From NCBI RefSeq assembly GCF_000617925.1, contig NZ_BAMT01000010.1, positions 1-64,000 on the forward strand: a DNA stretch of 64,000 bases, written 5' to 3'. Positions 47,646 through 57,796 of this stretch are shown piece by piece. The DNA comes from Methylobacillus glycogenes JCM 2850. GTDB taxonomy: Bacteria > Pseudomonadota > Gammaproteobacteria > Burkholderiales > Methylophilaceae. Each line of letters starts with the position of its first letter. Position 1 is the first letter of the stretch. Below the pieces are notes generated by a model, which saw nothing but the letters and a program-made list of their open reading frames with translations, made no database searches and was not told where the DNA came from. Both the position numbers and the translations under genes were made by a program.

Positions 47646-48661
47646 TGGAAACCTTGCAAAATCTCCTGGGCCCAGCCTGGCCTGTGGTCTGGACCCTGGT
47701 CAAGATCATTGCCATTGTGCTGCCGCTGATGGGGGGCGTGGCCTACCTCACACTGGCTGAGCGCAAGGTGATAGGCTTTATGCAGGTGCGCATTGGGCCT
47801 AACCGCGTGGGCTATTATGGCTTGCTGCAACCCCTGGCCGATGGCATCAAGCTGCTGATGAAGGAAATCATCATTCCTTCCGCTGCCAACCGTACCTTGT
47901 TCCTGCTGGGGCCAGTATTGGCCATTGCCCCGGCGCTGGCTGCCTGGGCGGTGGTGCCGTTTGATCTGACGCTGGTGCTTGCTGACATTGATGCTGGCTT
48001 GCTTTATATCCTGGCCATGACCTCTGTGGCGGTATATGGCGTAATCATCGCGGGTTGGGCCTCCAACTCCAAATATGCTTTCCTCGGTTCTTTACGTTCT
48101 GCCGCGCAGATTGTCTCCTACGAAATTGCCATGGGCTTTGCGCTGGTGGGGGTGCTGATGTCAGCCAATAGCCTGAATCTGGGCAAGATAGTGCTGGCGC
48201 AGAGTGGCGGCATTCTGCAATGGTATTGGTTGCCTTTGTTCCCGCTGTTTATCGTCTACTTCATCAGTGCGGTAGCGGAAACCAACCGTGCGCCGTTTGA
48301 CGTGGCTGAAGGTGAATCCGAAATTGTTGCCGGTTTCCATGTGGAATATTCCGGCATGGCCTTCGCGGTGTTCTTCCTGGCCGAATACGCCAATATGTTC
48401 CTGGTGGCAGCGCTTGCAGCCCTGATGTTCCTCGGTGGCTGGTTGTCGCCTGTGGCTTTCCTGCCAGATGGTATCTGGTGGCTGATTATCAAGGTGTTTG
48501 CGCTGCTGTTCATCTTCCTCTGGTTCCGCGCTACCTTCCCGCGCTATCGCTATGACCAGATCATGCGTCTGGGCTGGAAGGTGTTTATCCCGGTCACCCT
48601 GGTGTGGATATTGTTTGTGGGTGGCATGATGCAAACCCGCTGGGCTTACTTGTTCCATTGA
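47642..48661 (+). CDS. nuoH: NADH-quinone oxidoreductase subunit H
   Basis: NuoH (ND1 type) is the eight-helix membrane subunit that lines the quinone tunnel. The signatures [38 protein letters not shown], and [16 protein letters not shown] are all present. The 339-residue frame is intact. The start overlaps the nuoG stop. Confidence 0.97.
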   Translation: MMETLQNLLGPAWPVVWTLVKIIAIVLPLMGGVAYLTLAERKVIGFMQVRIGPNRVGYYGLLQPLADGIKLLMKEIIIPSAANRTLFLLGPVLAIAPALAAWAVVPFDLTLVLADIDAGLLYILAMTSVAVYGVIIAGWASNSKYAFLGSLRSAAQIVSYEIAMGFALVGVLMSANSLNLGKIVLAQSGGILQWYWLPLFPLFIVYFISAVAETNRAPFDVAEGESEIVAGFHVEYSGMAFAVFFLAEYANMFLVAALAALMFLGGWLSPVAFLPDGIWWLIIKVFALLFIFLWFRATFPRYRYDQIMRLGWKVFIPVTLVWILFVGGMMQTRWAYLFH

Positions 48662-48672
48662 GACTCAAGAAA

Positions 48673-49164
48673 ATGATTACCAAGATCAGAGAATTATTTG
48701 CGAGTTTTATGCTGCTGGAATTGGTCAAGGGCATGGCTCTGACCGGGCGCTATTTCTTTGCTCGCAAGGTCACTGTGCAGTTCCCGGAAGAACGCACGCC
48801 CATCAGTCCACGCTTCCGTGGCCTGCATGCCTTGCGTCGCTATCCCAATGGCGAGGAGCGCTGCATTGCCTGCAAGCTCTGCGAGGCGGTGTGCCCGGCC
48901 ATGGCTATCACTATTGAATCTGAGCAGCGTGAAGACAATACACGCCGCACTACCCGTTACGACATTGATTTGACCAAGTGCATTTTCTGCGGTTTCTGCG
49001 AAGAGTCCTGCCCGGTGGATTCCATTGTGGAGACGCGCATCTTTGATTATCACGGCGAAAAGCGCGGCGACCTCACCTACACCAAGCCCATGTTGCTGGC
49101 AGTAGGCGATAAGTATGAGGCGCAGATTGCCGCTGACCGTGCACAGGATGCCAAGTACAGATAA
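48673..49164 (+). CDS. nuoI: NADH-quinone oxidoreductase subunit I
   Basis: NuoI (TYKY type) carries clusters N6a and N6b. The two 4Fe-4S motifs are [12 protein letters not shown] and [12 protein letters not shown]. The start at 48673 (MITKIRELF) has AAGA upstream and matches the family; the frame stays open 23 codons further up inside nuoH. The product has 163 residues. Confidence 0.97.
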   Translation: MITKIRELFASFMLLELVKGMALTGRYFFARKVTVQFPEERTPISPRFRGLHALRRYPNGEERCIACKLCEAVCPAMAITIESEQREDNTRRTTRYDIDLTKCIFCGFCEESCPVDSIVETRIFDYHGEKRGDLTYTKPMLLAVGDKYEAQIAADRAQDAKYR

Positions 49165-49301
49165 ATCAGCACAGCAGTTACTAGCTTTGGGTATACCGCT
49201 TCAGCAGCGGGCAAGCGTCAATCAAGAAGAGGAGGAGTGTGAGTATCACAGCGGGGCGACCATGACACACCATGGAGTCTCAGGCTGACATACACACGGT
49301 A

Positions 49302-49943
49302 ATGATGATATTCCAGGATTTTGTTTTTTATGGTTTGGCAGCCATTCTGCTGTTTGCCGGGGTCCGCGTGATCACGGCGCGCAATCCTGTGCATGCGGCA
49401 CTGTTCCTGGTGCTGGCCTTCTTTACCGCCGCAGGTATCTGGCTGCTGCTGGAAGCTGAGTTTCTCGCCATCGCGCTGGTGCTGGTTTACGTTGGGGCGG
49501 TGATGGTGCTGTTCCTGTTTGTGGTGATGATGCTGGACATCAATCTGGACAAATTGCGCGAAGGTTTCTGGAAGGCGCTGCCTGTGGCCTTGCCCATAGG
49601 CATACTCATGGCCGCTGAAATGGTCATGATACTGGGCAGCAAGCATTTCAGCAGCGAGATGATCACCGCACCTGCACCGCGTCCTGCGGGTTACAGCAAT
49701 ACCGCCGAGCTGGGCCGTCAGCTGTATACCGATTATCTCTTGCCTTTCGAGTTGGCATCCGTGGTGTTGTTGGTGGCGATTGTGGCAGCCATTGCGCTGA
49801 CCTTGCGTGAGCGCAAGGACTCCAAGTTCATAGACCCTGCCGAGCAGGTCAGGGTAAAGCGGGCAGACCGCGTGCGCATCATCAGCATGCCTGCCGAGAA
49901 AGAACTGCCGCCCGTGACTGAAGCGGTGGCAGAAAAGAAATAA
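49302..49943 (+). CDS. nuoJ: NADH-quinone oxidoreductase subunit J
   Basis: NuoJ (ND6 type) is a five-helix membrane subunit. The recognisable parts are FYGLAAILLFAGVRVITARN and LAIALVLVYVGAVMVLFLFV, the pi-bulge helix region. I prefer the ATG pair at 49302/49305 (MMIFQDF), as in relatives; an in-frame ATG at 49272 adds ten residues. Neither has a good ribosome-binding site, whereas a strong AGGAGGAG stands at 49230, followed by two very short overlapping frames that may pass ribosomes on. The hydrophilic C-terminal tail is about 40 residues. Confidence 0.92.
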   Translation: MMIFQDFVFYGLAAILLFAGVRVITARNPVHAALFLVLAFFTAAGIWLLLEAEFLAIALVLVYVGAVMVLFLFVVMMLDINLDKLREGFWKALPVALPIGILMAAEMVMILGSKHFSSEMITAPAPRPAGYSNTAELGRQLYTDYLLPFELASVVLLVAIVAAIALTLRERKDSKFIDPAEQVRVKRADRVRIISMPAEKELPPVTEAVAEKK

Positions 49944-50013
49944 CGCGCACAACCATGCACAACATCAAGCATAAAAACAGCCTGCAGGGCACGAAAATAA
50001 TGGAGATTGATCA

Positions 50014-50322
50014 ATGAGCGTCGGGCTGTCCCATTACCTGATCCTGGGGTCGCTATTATTTGCGATCAGCGTGATCGGCATCTTTCTCAATCGCAAGAAT
50101 GTGATCATTCTGCTGATGGCGATTGAATTGATGCTGCTGGCGGTGAATATGAATTTCATTGCCTTCTCGCACTATCTCAACGATATCGCGGGTCAGGTGT
50201 TTGTGTTCTTCATCCTCACCGTGGCCGCAGCGGAATCCGCCATCGGCTTGGCCATCCTGGTGTTGCTGTTCCGTAATCTGCGCACCATCAATGTCGATGA
50301 CCTCGACCAGCTGAAGGGCTAG
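50014..50322 (+). CDS. nuoK: NADH-quinone oxidoreductase subunit K
   Basis: NuoK (ND4L type) has three membrane helices with the conserved glutamates in [14 protein letters not shown] and [17 protein letters not shown], which take part in proton transfer. The 102-residue frame is intact. GGAGA precedes the ATG. Confidence 0.97.
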   Translation: MSVGLSHYLILGSLLFAISVIGIFLNRKNVIILLMAIELMLLAVNMNFIAFSHYLNDIAGQVFVFFILTVAAAESAIGLAILVLLFRNLRTINVDDLDQLKG

Positions 50323-50325
50323 GCC

Positions 50326-50391
50326 ATGATCATTACACCTATCCTGTATGCAGCACTGTCCAGCTTGAAGATCAGCGGAGGGCAGGCATGA
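50326..50391 (+). CDS. Possible 21-codon leader frame coupled to nuoL
   Basis: A frame reading MIITPILYAALSSLKISGGQ (then A and stop) begins 3 bp after the nuoK stop and ends by ATGA overlap with the nuoL start. It contains the nuoL ribosome-binding site GGAGGG. It could couple translation of nuoK and nuoL or be chance. Confidence 0.3.
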   Translation: MIITPILYAALSSLKISGGQA

Positions 50392-52474
50392 GCAATATAG
50401 AAAGTCTATATATCTGGATTCCGCTGCTGCCTTTGTTTGCGGCGGTTATCGTTGGCCTGTTTGGACGCAAACTGCCCAGATCCGCTGCCCACTGGTTCAC
50501 TATTGCCGGGGTAGCAGCAGCGTTTGCGCTATCGGTCTGTGTCTTCTTCGATGCCTTGCAAGGCCATGTTTACAACGGCACGGTCTACACCTGGCTGGTC
50601 AGCGGTGGCACTCGCTTTGAGGTCGGATTCTTGGTGGATCGCCTGACGGCTACCATGATGGTGGTGGTGACCTTTGTCTCGCTGATGGTGCATATCTACA
50701 CCATAGGTTATATGGCGGAAGACCCAGGTTATAGTCGCTTCTTCAGCTATATCTCGCTGTTTACCTTCTCCATGCTGATGTTGGTAATGAGCAATAACTT
50801 CATGCAGCTGTTCTTTGGCTGGGAGGCGGTGGGCCTGGTGTCTTATCTGCTGATCGGCTTCTGGTTCAAGCGACCCACTGCGGTTTACGCCAACCTCAAG
50901 GCCTTCCTGGTTAACCGTGTCGGTGACTTTGGCTTCCTGCTGGGCATAGGCATGGTGCTGTATTATCTCGGCAGCCTGGATTACGCGGCAGTATTTGCCA
51001 TGGCGCCACAGTTTGCGGATAGCCAGGTAGAGTTGATTTCAGGAACGCCCTGGTCGCTGATGACGGTGATCTGCATCCTGCTGTTTATAGGCGCCATGGG
51101 TAAATCAGCGCAAGTGCCTTTGCATGTCTGGCTGCCAGATTCCATGGAAGGCCCTACGCCAATCTCGGCACTGATCCATGCCGCTACCATGGTGACGGCA
51201 GGCATCTTCATGGTGGCGCGCATGTCACCACTCTACGAACTCTCAAATACCGCTTTGTCCTTTGTCTTGGTGATAGGCGCAATCACGGCTTTGTTTATGG
51301 GTTTCCTTGGTATTATCCAGAACGACATCAAGCGCGTGGTGGCTTACTCTACCTTGTCGCAGTTGGGCTATATGACTGTGGCATTGGGGGTATCGGCTTA
51401 CTCGGTGGCGATATTCCACCTGATGACGCATGCCTTCTTCAAGGCCTTGCTGTTCCTGGGCGCTGGCTCTGTGATCATGGGCATGCATCATGATCAGGAC
51501 ATGCGCAATATGGGTGGCTTGCGCAAATATATGCCGATTACCTGGCTGACCTCGCTGGTAGGCTCATTGGCGCTGATAGGCACACCTTTGTTCAGCGGCT
51601 TCTACTCCAAGGATTCCATTATTGAGGCAGTGAAATTCTCGCATATCGCGGGTAGTGGCTTTGCCTACTTTGCGGTGCTGGCTGGGGTGTTTGTTACCGC
51701 CTTCTATTCCTTCCGCATGTATTTCCTGGTGTTCCATGGCAAAGAGCAATGGATGCTCAAGCCAGCCCATGCGCATGCTCATGAGCATCATGACAGCACT
51801 GCGCATGCAGACGCGCATCATGACGCGCACGATGAAGACGAACATCACCACGCCGCAGATGATCATGAAGAACACCACCATGGCTTAGGCCCCAATGACA
51901 AGCCGCATGAGTCTCCATGGGTAGTGACTGTGCCTTTGATCCTGCTGGCGATTCCTTCGGTGCTGATAGGCTATGTCGCCATAGAACCCATGCTGTTTGG
52001 CAATTATTTCCATGGCGTGATTCATGTTGATCATGCGCAGCATGAAGCCATGCATACCCTGGCACACCATTTCCATGGTGCTGCCGCGATGGCCTTGCAT
52101 GGCCTGACATCGCTGCCGTTTATCCTGGCGGCTGCTGGTGTCGCTCTGGCCTGGTTCTTCTATATGAAGCGTCCGGATATTCCTGCCGCCATCCAGCAGC
52201 GTTGTGGCTTTATCTACCGCATACTCGACAATAAATACGGCTTTGATAGCTTTAATGAGCGCGTCTTTGCCGCAGGCTCCCGCTTCTTGGGTGGCAAGCT
52301 CTGGCAGTTGGGCGATGTCAAATTCATCGATGGCCTGGTAGTCAATGGCTCAGCGCGCTGGTGGCCCGTTTGGCTAGTCTGGTACGCCGCCTGCAGACCG
52401 GGCTGGTTTATCACTACGCCTTCGCCATGATTATTGGCGCTTTCCTCCTGCTGACCGTCTTCATGAAAATCTGA
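50388..52474 (+). CDS. nuoL: NADH-quinone oxidoreductase subunit L (frame broken near 52358)
   Basis: NuoL (ND5 type) is the distal antiporter-like proton pump. The core contains NRVGDFGFLLGIGMVLYYLG, the pump signature MGKSAQVPLHVWLPDSMEGP and ALIHAATMVTAGIFMVAR. Residues about 460-498 form a histidine-rich loop with 16 His. Near 52358 one C is missing (GCGCTGG to GCGCCTGG). The repair gives ARLVARLASLVRRLQTGLVY and the last helix AMIIGAFLLLTVFMKI, ending at TGA 52472-52474, for about 695 residues. GGAGGGCAGGC precedes the ATG. Confidence 0.95.
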
Positions 52475-52481
52475 CCACGCT

Positions 52482-53968
52482 ATGAATGATCTTCCTTTCC
52501 TGAGTCTGTCCATCTGGGTGCCCATAGTGGCAGGCGTACTGGTCCTGTTTACGGGTGATGACAGGCGTGCAGCTGCGGCGCGCTGGCTGGCCTTGCTCGG
52601 CAGTATTGCCGGTTTCGCTGTCACCATTCCCCTCTATCTGTATTTTGATAATGGCAGTGGTGGCTTCCAGTTCCAGGAAATCCACAACTGGATTCCCGCC
52701 TTCAATATTCACTATCACCTGGGGGTTGATGGCATTGCCGTGCCGCTGATCCTGCTTACCAGCTTTACCACCTTTATTGTGGTGCTGGCTGGCTGGGAAG
52801 TCATACAAAAACGCGTGGCGCAGTACAACGCGGCTTTCCTCATTATGTCCGGCATTATGATAGGGGTGTTCTCTACGCTGGATGCCATCCTCTACTATGT
52901 GTTCTGGGAAGCAATGCTGATCCCGATGTTCCTGGTGATAGGCGTCTGGGGCGGGCCTAACCGCGTCTACGCCACCATCAAGTTCTTCCTTTACACCTTG
53001 CTAGGCTCATTGCTGATGCTGGTGGCGTTTATCTATCTGTATCACCAGAGCAATAGCTTCAACATTCTGGACTACTACGCCATGCCGCTGGCGCTGGATG
53101 TGCAGGTGTGGATCTTCATCGCCTTCTTTATGGCCTTCGCGTGAAAATCCCCATGTGGCCTGTGCATACCTGGCTGCCTGATGCCCACGTTGAAGCGCCC
53201 ACTGGCGGCTCCGTGGTGTTGGCGGCGATTGCCCTCAAGCTGGGTGGCTACAGCTTCCTGCGTTTTGCCATGCCGATAGCGCCTGACGCTTCGCACTATC
53301 TTTCCGGCTTTATGATCACGCTGTCTTTGATTGCCGTGGTCTATATCGCGCTGGTAGCGCTGGTGCAAAAAGACATGAAGAAGCTGATTGCTTATTCATC
53401 TATCTCGCATATGGGCTTTGTCACCCTGGGCTTTTTCCTCTTCAACCCGCTAGGGCTGGAAGGCGCAGTGGTGCAGATGATTTCGCATGGCTTTATTTCT
53501 TCTGCCATGTTCCTCTCCGTGGGCGTGCTCTACGACCGTATGCACTCCAGGCAAATTGCTGATTACGGCGGTGTGGCCAATACCATGCCTGTGTTTGCCG
53601 CCTTTGCAGTGCTGTTTGCCATGGCCAATGCGGGCTTGCCAGGCACGTCGGGCTTTGTTGGTGAATTCATGGTGATACTGGGCGCTATTCAGGTGAACTT
53701 CTGGTATGCGGTGCTGGCCTCTACCACGCTGATCTTTGGTGCGGCCTATACCTTGTGGATGGTAAAGCGTGTCTATTACGGTGAAGTCGCCAACCATCAT
53801 GTGGCGGAATTGACGGATATCAACCGCCGTGAATTCCTGATTCTGGCCTTGCTGGCCATTCTGGTGCTGGGCTTCGGGCTTTATCCGCAGCCTATCACCG
53901 AAATGACGCATGCTAGCGTGCAGCAGTTGCTTGAGCACCTGGCCATTAGCAAGCTGCCCGCGCTATAG
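52482..53968 (+). CDS. nuoM: NADH-quinone oxidoreductase subunit M (frame broken near 53141)
   Basis: NuoM (ND4 type) is an antiporter-like pump. One G is missing near 53141 (TTCGCGTGAAA to TTCGCGGTGAAA); the repair reads [20 protein letters not shown] and continues into DAHVEAPTGGSVVLAAIALK, the conserved family signature. The rest includes KKLIAYSSISHMGFVTLG and LPGTSGFVGEFM. The full length is about 495 residues. The start is 7 bp after the repaired nuoL stop. Confidence 0.95.
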
Positions 53969-54011
53969 CCAAACAAGTGACGGACGATCCTAACGAGATG
54001 ATCACAAACCT

Positions 54012-55469
54012 ATGATCCAACCTTAAATGCCATCAGCCTAGACCTTTTGACCGCACTACCGGAAATCGTAGTGCTGGTCATGGCCATGTTCATCCTGCTT
54101 CTGGATTTGTTCCTCAAGCCCGGTAATCGCTATCTGGTCTATGTGTTTGCGCAAGTGACGCTGCTGCTGGCAGCCATACTCACCTTTGCTACCCATACGC
54201 CGGATATACGCTATGCCTTCAGCGGCCTGTTTGTCGATGATGCGCTGGCAGATGTGCTCAAGCTGGCGATTTATCTGGCTACCTCCGTCACCTTGGTCTA
54301 CACCCGTTCTTATCTCAGCCTGCGTGGCATGTTCAGTGGCGAGTTTTATGCCCTGGTGCTGTTTGCCACGCTGGGCATGATGGTGATGGTCTCTGGTCAG
54401 CATTTCCTCACCCTGTATATGGGGCTGGAGTTGTTGTCACTGTGCCTGTATGCACTGGTGGCGCTGGATAGAGATAATCCACGCTCAACAGAAGCGGCCA
54501 TGAAGTATTTTGTGCTGGGTGCCCTGGCCTCAGGCATGTTGCTGTATGGCATGTCCATGCTTTATGGCGTCACCGGCAGCCTCAATATCAGTGGTGTAGC
54601 CGAGGCGCTGATGAATGGCGCGCCTGATCATGGCGTGTTGGTACTGGGCCTAGTGTTTATTGTCGCTGGCCTGGCCTTCAAGCTGGGGGCTGCCCCATTC
54701 CAGATGTGGGTGCCAGATGTTTATCATGGCTCGCCTACAGCCATTACCCTGTTTATAGGCTCAGCCACCAAACTGGCAGCGTTTGCATGGTGATGCGCCT
54801 GCTGGTGCAAGCCCTGTTTGTATTGGCAGTGGATTGGCAGGGCATGCTGATGATCATGGCGGTGCTGTCCATGATCATAGGTAATATCGCGGCGATTGCG
54901 CAAAGCAATATCAAGCGCATGCTGGCCTATTCCACCATTTCGCATATAGGCTTCCTGATGCTGGGCCTGTTGAGCGCCAGCCTCAATGGTTACGCCTCTG
55001 CCACCTTCTATATGTTGTCTTATGTGCTCATGACCCTGGCAGGCTTTGGCATTATTTTGCTGCTGACACGCCAGGGCTTTGAGGCCGACAGGCTGGAAGA
55101 CCTCAAGGGCCTGAATCAACGCAGCCCCTGGTTTGCCTTCCTCATGCTGATCATCATGTTTTCCATGGCAGGCATACCGCCCACGCTGGCTTCTACGCCA
55201 AGTTCACCGTGCTGCAAGCCGCCTTGCAGGCAGGCTTTGTGGTGCTGGTGGTGTTTGCGGTGCTGATGGCGCTGATAGGCGCTTTCTACTATCTGCGCGT
55301 GGTCAAATATATGTACTTTGATGATGCCGAGGATAACAGCCCGATCAGCGCCCCGGTTGACATGAAGCTGCTCTTGAGTGTTAATGCGATTGCTTTGCTG
55401 ATATTGGGCTTGTTGCCCGAGCAGTTCATGGAGGCATGCGGTTACGCTATCCTCCATAGCATTCAATAA
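54012..55469 (+). CDS. nuoN: NADH-quinone oxidoreductase subunit N (frame broken three times)
   Basis: NuoN (ND2 type) is the third antiporter-like pump. The start [19 protein letters not shown] needs one base near 54024 (CAACCTTAAAT to CAACCTTTAAAT). A second break near 54785 (TTTGCATGG to TTTGCCATGG) restores [17 protein letters not shown] third near 55189 (CTGGCTTC to CTGGGCTTC) restores [18 protein letters not shown]. The family signature [20 protein letters not shown] lies between them. The total is about 485 residues. Three losses in 1.5 kb make this the worst-hit gene of the window. Confidence 0.93.
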
Positions 55470-55540
55470 TCAAGCGGGGCGTTCTCAATGTGTGCGCTGT
55501 TTAGCGCCAGATTGCACGCCCCTTTAGCATTAAAGACACT

Positions 55541-55832
55541 ATGACCATCACTATCCTCTTGTTGCTGGCCTTGCTGGCAGCTAATCTTCCCTGGTTTTCC
55601 GAGCGCCTGTTCTACCTCTTGCCTTTGAAGTCTCCGCGCAAGGCCCTGCTGGTGCCTGCTAGAACTGGTGCTGTTGTATTTCATCATAGGTGCTGTTGCC
55701 ATAGCCGTTGAGCAAAGCAGTGTGGGCCAGGTGGCCAAGCAGGGCTGGGAGTTTTACGCCATTACCTTCAGCTTGTTTGTGGTGTTTGCCTTTCCCGGTT
55801 TTGTTTACCGCTATCTCTGGCACAAGCCTTAA
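55541..55832 (+). CDS. DUF2818 small membrane protein (frame broken near 55656)
   Basis: This small protein of about 97 residues regularly follows nuoN in betaproteobacteria; its function is unknown. The first helix is TITILLLLALLAANLPWFSE. Restoring two bases near 55656 (GGTGCCTGC to GGTGCGCCTGC) gives a second helix LLELVLLYFIIGAVAIAVEQ and the family ending WEFYAITFSLFVVFAFPGF then VYRYLWHKP. The stop is TAA 55830-55832. It is 71 bp after nuoN, so probably in the same transcript. Confidence 0.8.
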
Positions 55833-55938
55833 TATTTTCAAGTATTTAGATTTTTAAATATTTAGATTTCTGAATATTTGATTTTCCGGCGCTGCCGCTT
55901 TGCCGCAGCAACACCTTTTACTTTCTGATGATCACGCC

Positions 55939-56520
55939 ATGACCACCGAATCGCCGCAGCAAGACCTCACCGAAATTACTCTTTCTTCCGAAACCATCGC
56001 AGAAGGCGGCATGTTGCTGGTCAAGCGCGACCAGGTGCGTGTGCCCTCGGGCGCTACCAGCCAGCGTGAATATGTCATTCATCCTGGCGCTGTCGTCGTG
56101 ATCCCGGTGCTGGATAACGGCAACTTGTTGTTGGAGCGCCAGTTCCGCTATCCCTTGCACCAGGTGTTTATTGAATTCCCTGCGGGCAAGATAGATGCAG
56201 GTGAGCCGCACTTTGAAACTGGCAAGCGTGAGCTGCTGGAAGAAACAGGTTACAGCGCCAGCGAGTGGATATATCTGGGCATGCAACATCCGTGCATAGG
56301 CTATTCCAATGAAGTGATTTACATCTATCTGGCGCGCGGTTTGGTGGCTGGGCAGCACCAGCGTGATGAAGATGAAGCCATGCATGTGTTTGAGGCCAGC
56401 CTGGCGCAATGCCTGCAGATGGTGCAGAACGGCGAAATGACCGATGGCAAAAGCATAGTGGCGCTGTTCCATGCTGAAAAATTCCTTAATGGAAGCTGGC
56501 CTGGAAAGCGCATGCCATGA
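55939..56520 (+). CDS. NUDIX hydrolase, ADP-ribose pyrophosphatase type
   Basis: The 193-residue protein contains the NUDIX box GKIDAGE (G-x5-E) then seven residues and RELLEETGY (REUxEExGU), near residues 92-115. The preceding AVVVIPVLDNGNLLLERQFR and YPLHQVFIEFPAG are typical of the ADP-ribose pyrophosphatase subfamily, which clears ADP-ribose and related sugars. The start at 55939 follows from family length; the frame stays open 13 codons further up. It overlaps the next gene by ATGA (56517-56520). Confidence 0.92.
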   Translation: MTTESPQQDLTEITLSSETIAEGGMLLVKRDQVRVPSGATSQREYVIHPGAVVVIPVLDNGNLLLERQFRYPLHQVFIEFPAGKIDAGEPHFETGKRELLEETGYSASEWIYLGMQHPCIGYSNEVIYIYLARGLVAGQHQRDEDEAMHVFEASLAQCLQMVQNGEMTDGKSIVALFHAEKFLNGSWPGKRMP

Positions 56521-57344
56521 GTCATGTATTAATTGCTGGCTTTGGTGATTTGGGGCAAGAACTCGCGCGCCGCTTGCAGCTAGCTGGGCATCAAACCACG
56601 GGCCTCCGTCGCAACGCCGGGGAGAGTGAGGGCGTCATCAGTGCGGATGTCAGCAATCCAGAAACCCTGCATACGCTGGCGGAATTAAAGCCCGATATTC
56701 TGGTGTATTGCGTCGCAGCCAGCGAGCATAGCGATGAAAACTATAGGCTTAGCTATGTCGAAGGCTTGCGCAATGTGCTGGCCGCGCTGGCTAGTGTGAC
56801 CTTACGACATATCTTCTTTGTTTCCAGCACTGGGGTCTATGGCCAGGAAACCCAGGATGTGCTGGATGAAACCACCCCGGCAATCGCCACCGAGTTCAGC
56901 GGTGTGCGCATGCTGGAGGCCGAGGCCTTGCTGCAGGGTTTGCCTGCGACTGTGTTACGTTTTTCCGGCATTTATGGCCCAGGGCGTTTACGCATGATTA
57001 CGCTGGCACGCGAGCCGCAGAAATGGCCACCACGTAACGGCTGGACCAACCGTATACACCGCGATGATGGTGCCGCTTTTATAGTCTACCTGATTGCTCA
57101 GCTCGGGCAGCAGCCACTGGCTGCGCTTTACGTGGTGACAGATCACCAGCCTTTGCCTATGTATGATTTGCTGCACTGGCTGGCGGCCCAACAAGGGGTA
57201 GAGGCCAATGCGGTCACAGTGCCCGCAGTCTCTGGTAACAAGCGACTGAGTAACCAGCGCATGCTGGCAACAGGCTACGCGTTTATCTACCCTGATTATG
57301 TGGCAGGATATACCGCACTATTGGCCGATTTACCTGCTGGGTGA
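56517..57344 (+). CDS. NAD(P)-dependent epimerase/dehydratase (extended SDR)
   Basis: The 275-residue Rossmann protein begins VLIAGFGDLGQELARRLQLA (GxGxxG). The serine-tyrosine region is FFVSSTGVYGQ, followed by LRFSGIYGPGR. This resembles the YeeZ-like group with Tyr in VYGQ. The Lys of a classical YxxxK is not obvious, so catalysis is uncertain. It is translationally coupled to the NUDIX gene and is followed by a terminator. The substrate is unknown. Confidence 0.85.
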   Translation: MSHVLIAGFGDLGQELARRLQLAGHQTTGLRRNAGESEGVISADVSNPETLHTLAELKPDILVYCVAASEHSDENYRLSYVEGLRNVLAALASVTLRHIFFVSSTGVYGQETQDVLDETTPAIATEFSGVRMLEAEALLQGLPATVLRFSGIYGPGRLRMITLAREPQKWPPRNGWTNRIHRDDGAAFIVYLIAQLGQQPLAALYVVTDHQPLPMYDLLHWLAAQQGVEANAVTVPAVSGNKRLSNQRMLATGYAFIYPDYVAGYTALLADLPAG

Positions 57345-57422
57345 TCAAGAGATCAATGCTGCATTTGCCCGCAAATTCATCCGCAAATCTGCCTGCCTAA
57401 ATCTCATTACCAGTCTTGATAC

Positions 57423-57455
57423 AAACGCCATGGTTTTGCCATGGCGTTTTTGTTT
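57423..57455. terminator. Terminator after the epimerase gene
   Basis: AAACGCCATGG / CCATGGCGTTT arms with a short TTTTG loop are followed by T-rich sequence. It closes the nuo-side transcription unit. Confidence 0.85.
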
Positions 57456-57796
57456 TTGGGCGCTAGTAGTAAAAAATCGCCAGCCTCACTTCAGCCACAA
57501 GAAATTCAGCCTCAAAAAAATCCTTAGTCACCGCGGGTGAAACTCCCGGCGATTCCCGCCCCATCTCCAGCCCATAAAACAGATGCTTAGCTGAACTTGC
57601 TCAAGCTGGGCATCACGCACTGACTGCCAATACTGACTAGTCACCATGAGTTAGCCATGGTTTACCTGTGAACTCTTTCCCGACTCATCGGGAATCTTTC
57701 ATCTGTTGTACTTGTTACAAATTGTTAAAAATTGTTTCCGCCGAGTAACAACCGTCGGCAGGGAGTTTGTAATCAAACCAGAATGAGGAGAAGTAT
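57456..57796 (+). promoter_or_regulatory. mxaF upstream region
   Basis: These 341 bp contain no gene. They carry a perfect dyad TTCCCGA-CTCA-TCGGGAA (57677-57694), then an AT-rich stretch with TTGTTA repeats (57712-57735), and a strong ribosome-binding site AGGAGA at 57785. The promoter of the highly expressed mxa operon must lie here; I cannot fix the -10/-35 boxes. The dyad may be an operator or a 5' leader hairpin. Confidence 0.5.

Noticed and set aside
49239-49301. Very short frames after the strong AGGAGGAG before nuoJ
   Set aside because: They are eight codons each and overlap by chance-like ATGA; only noted as possible ribosome loading for nuoJ.
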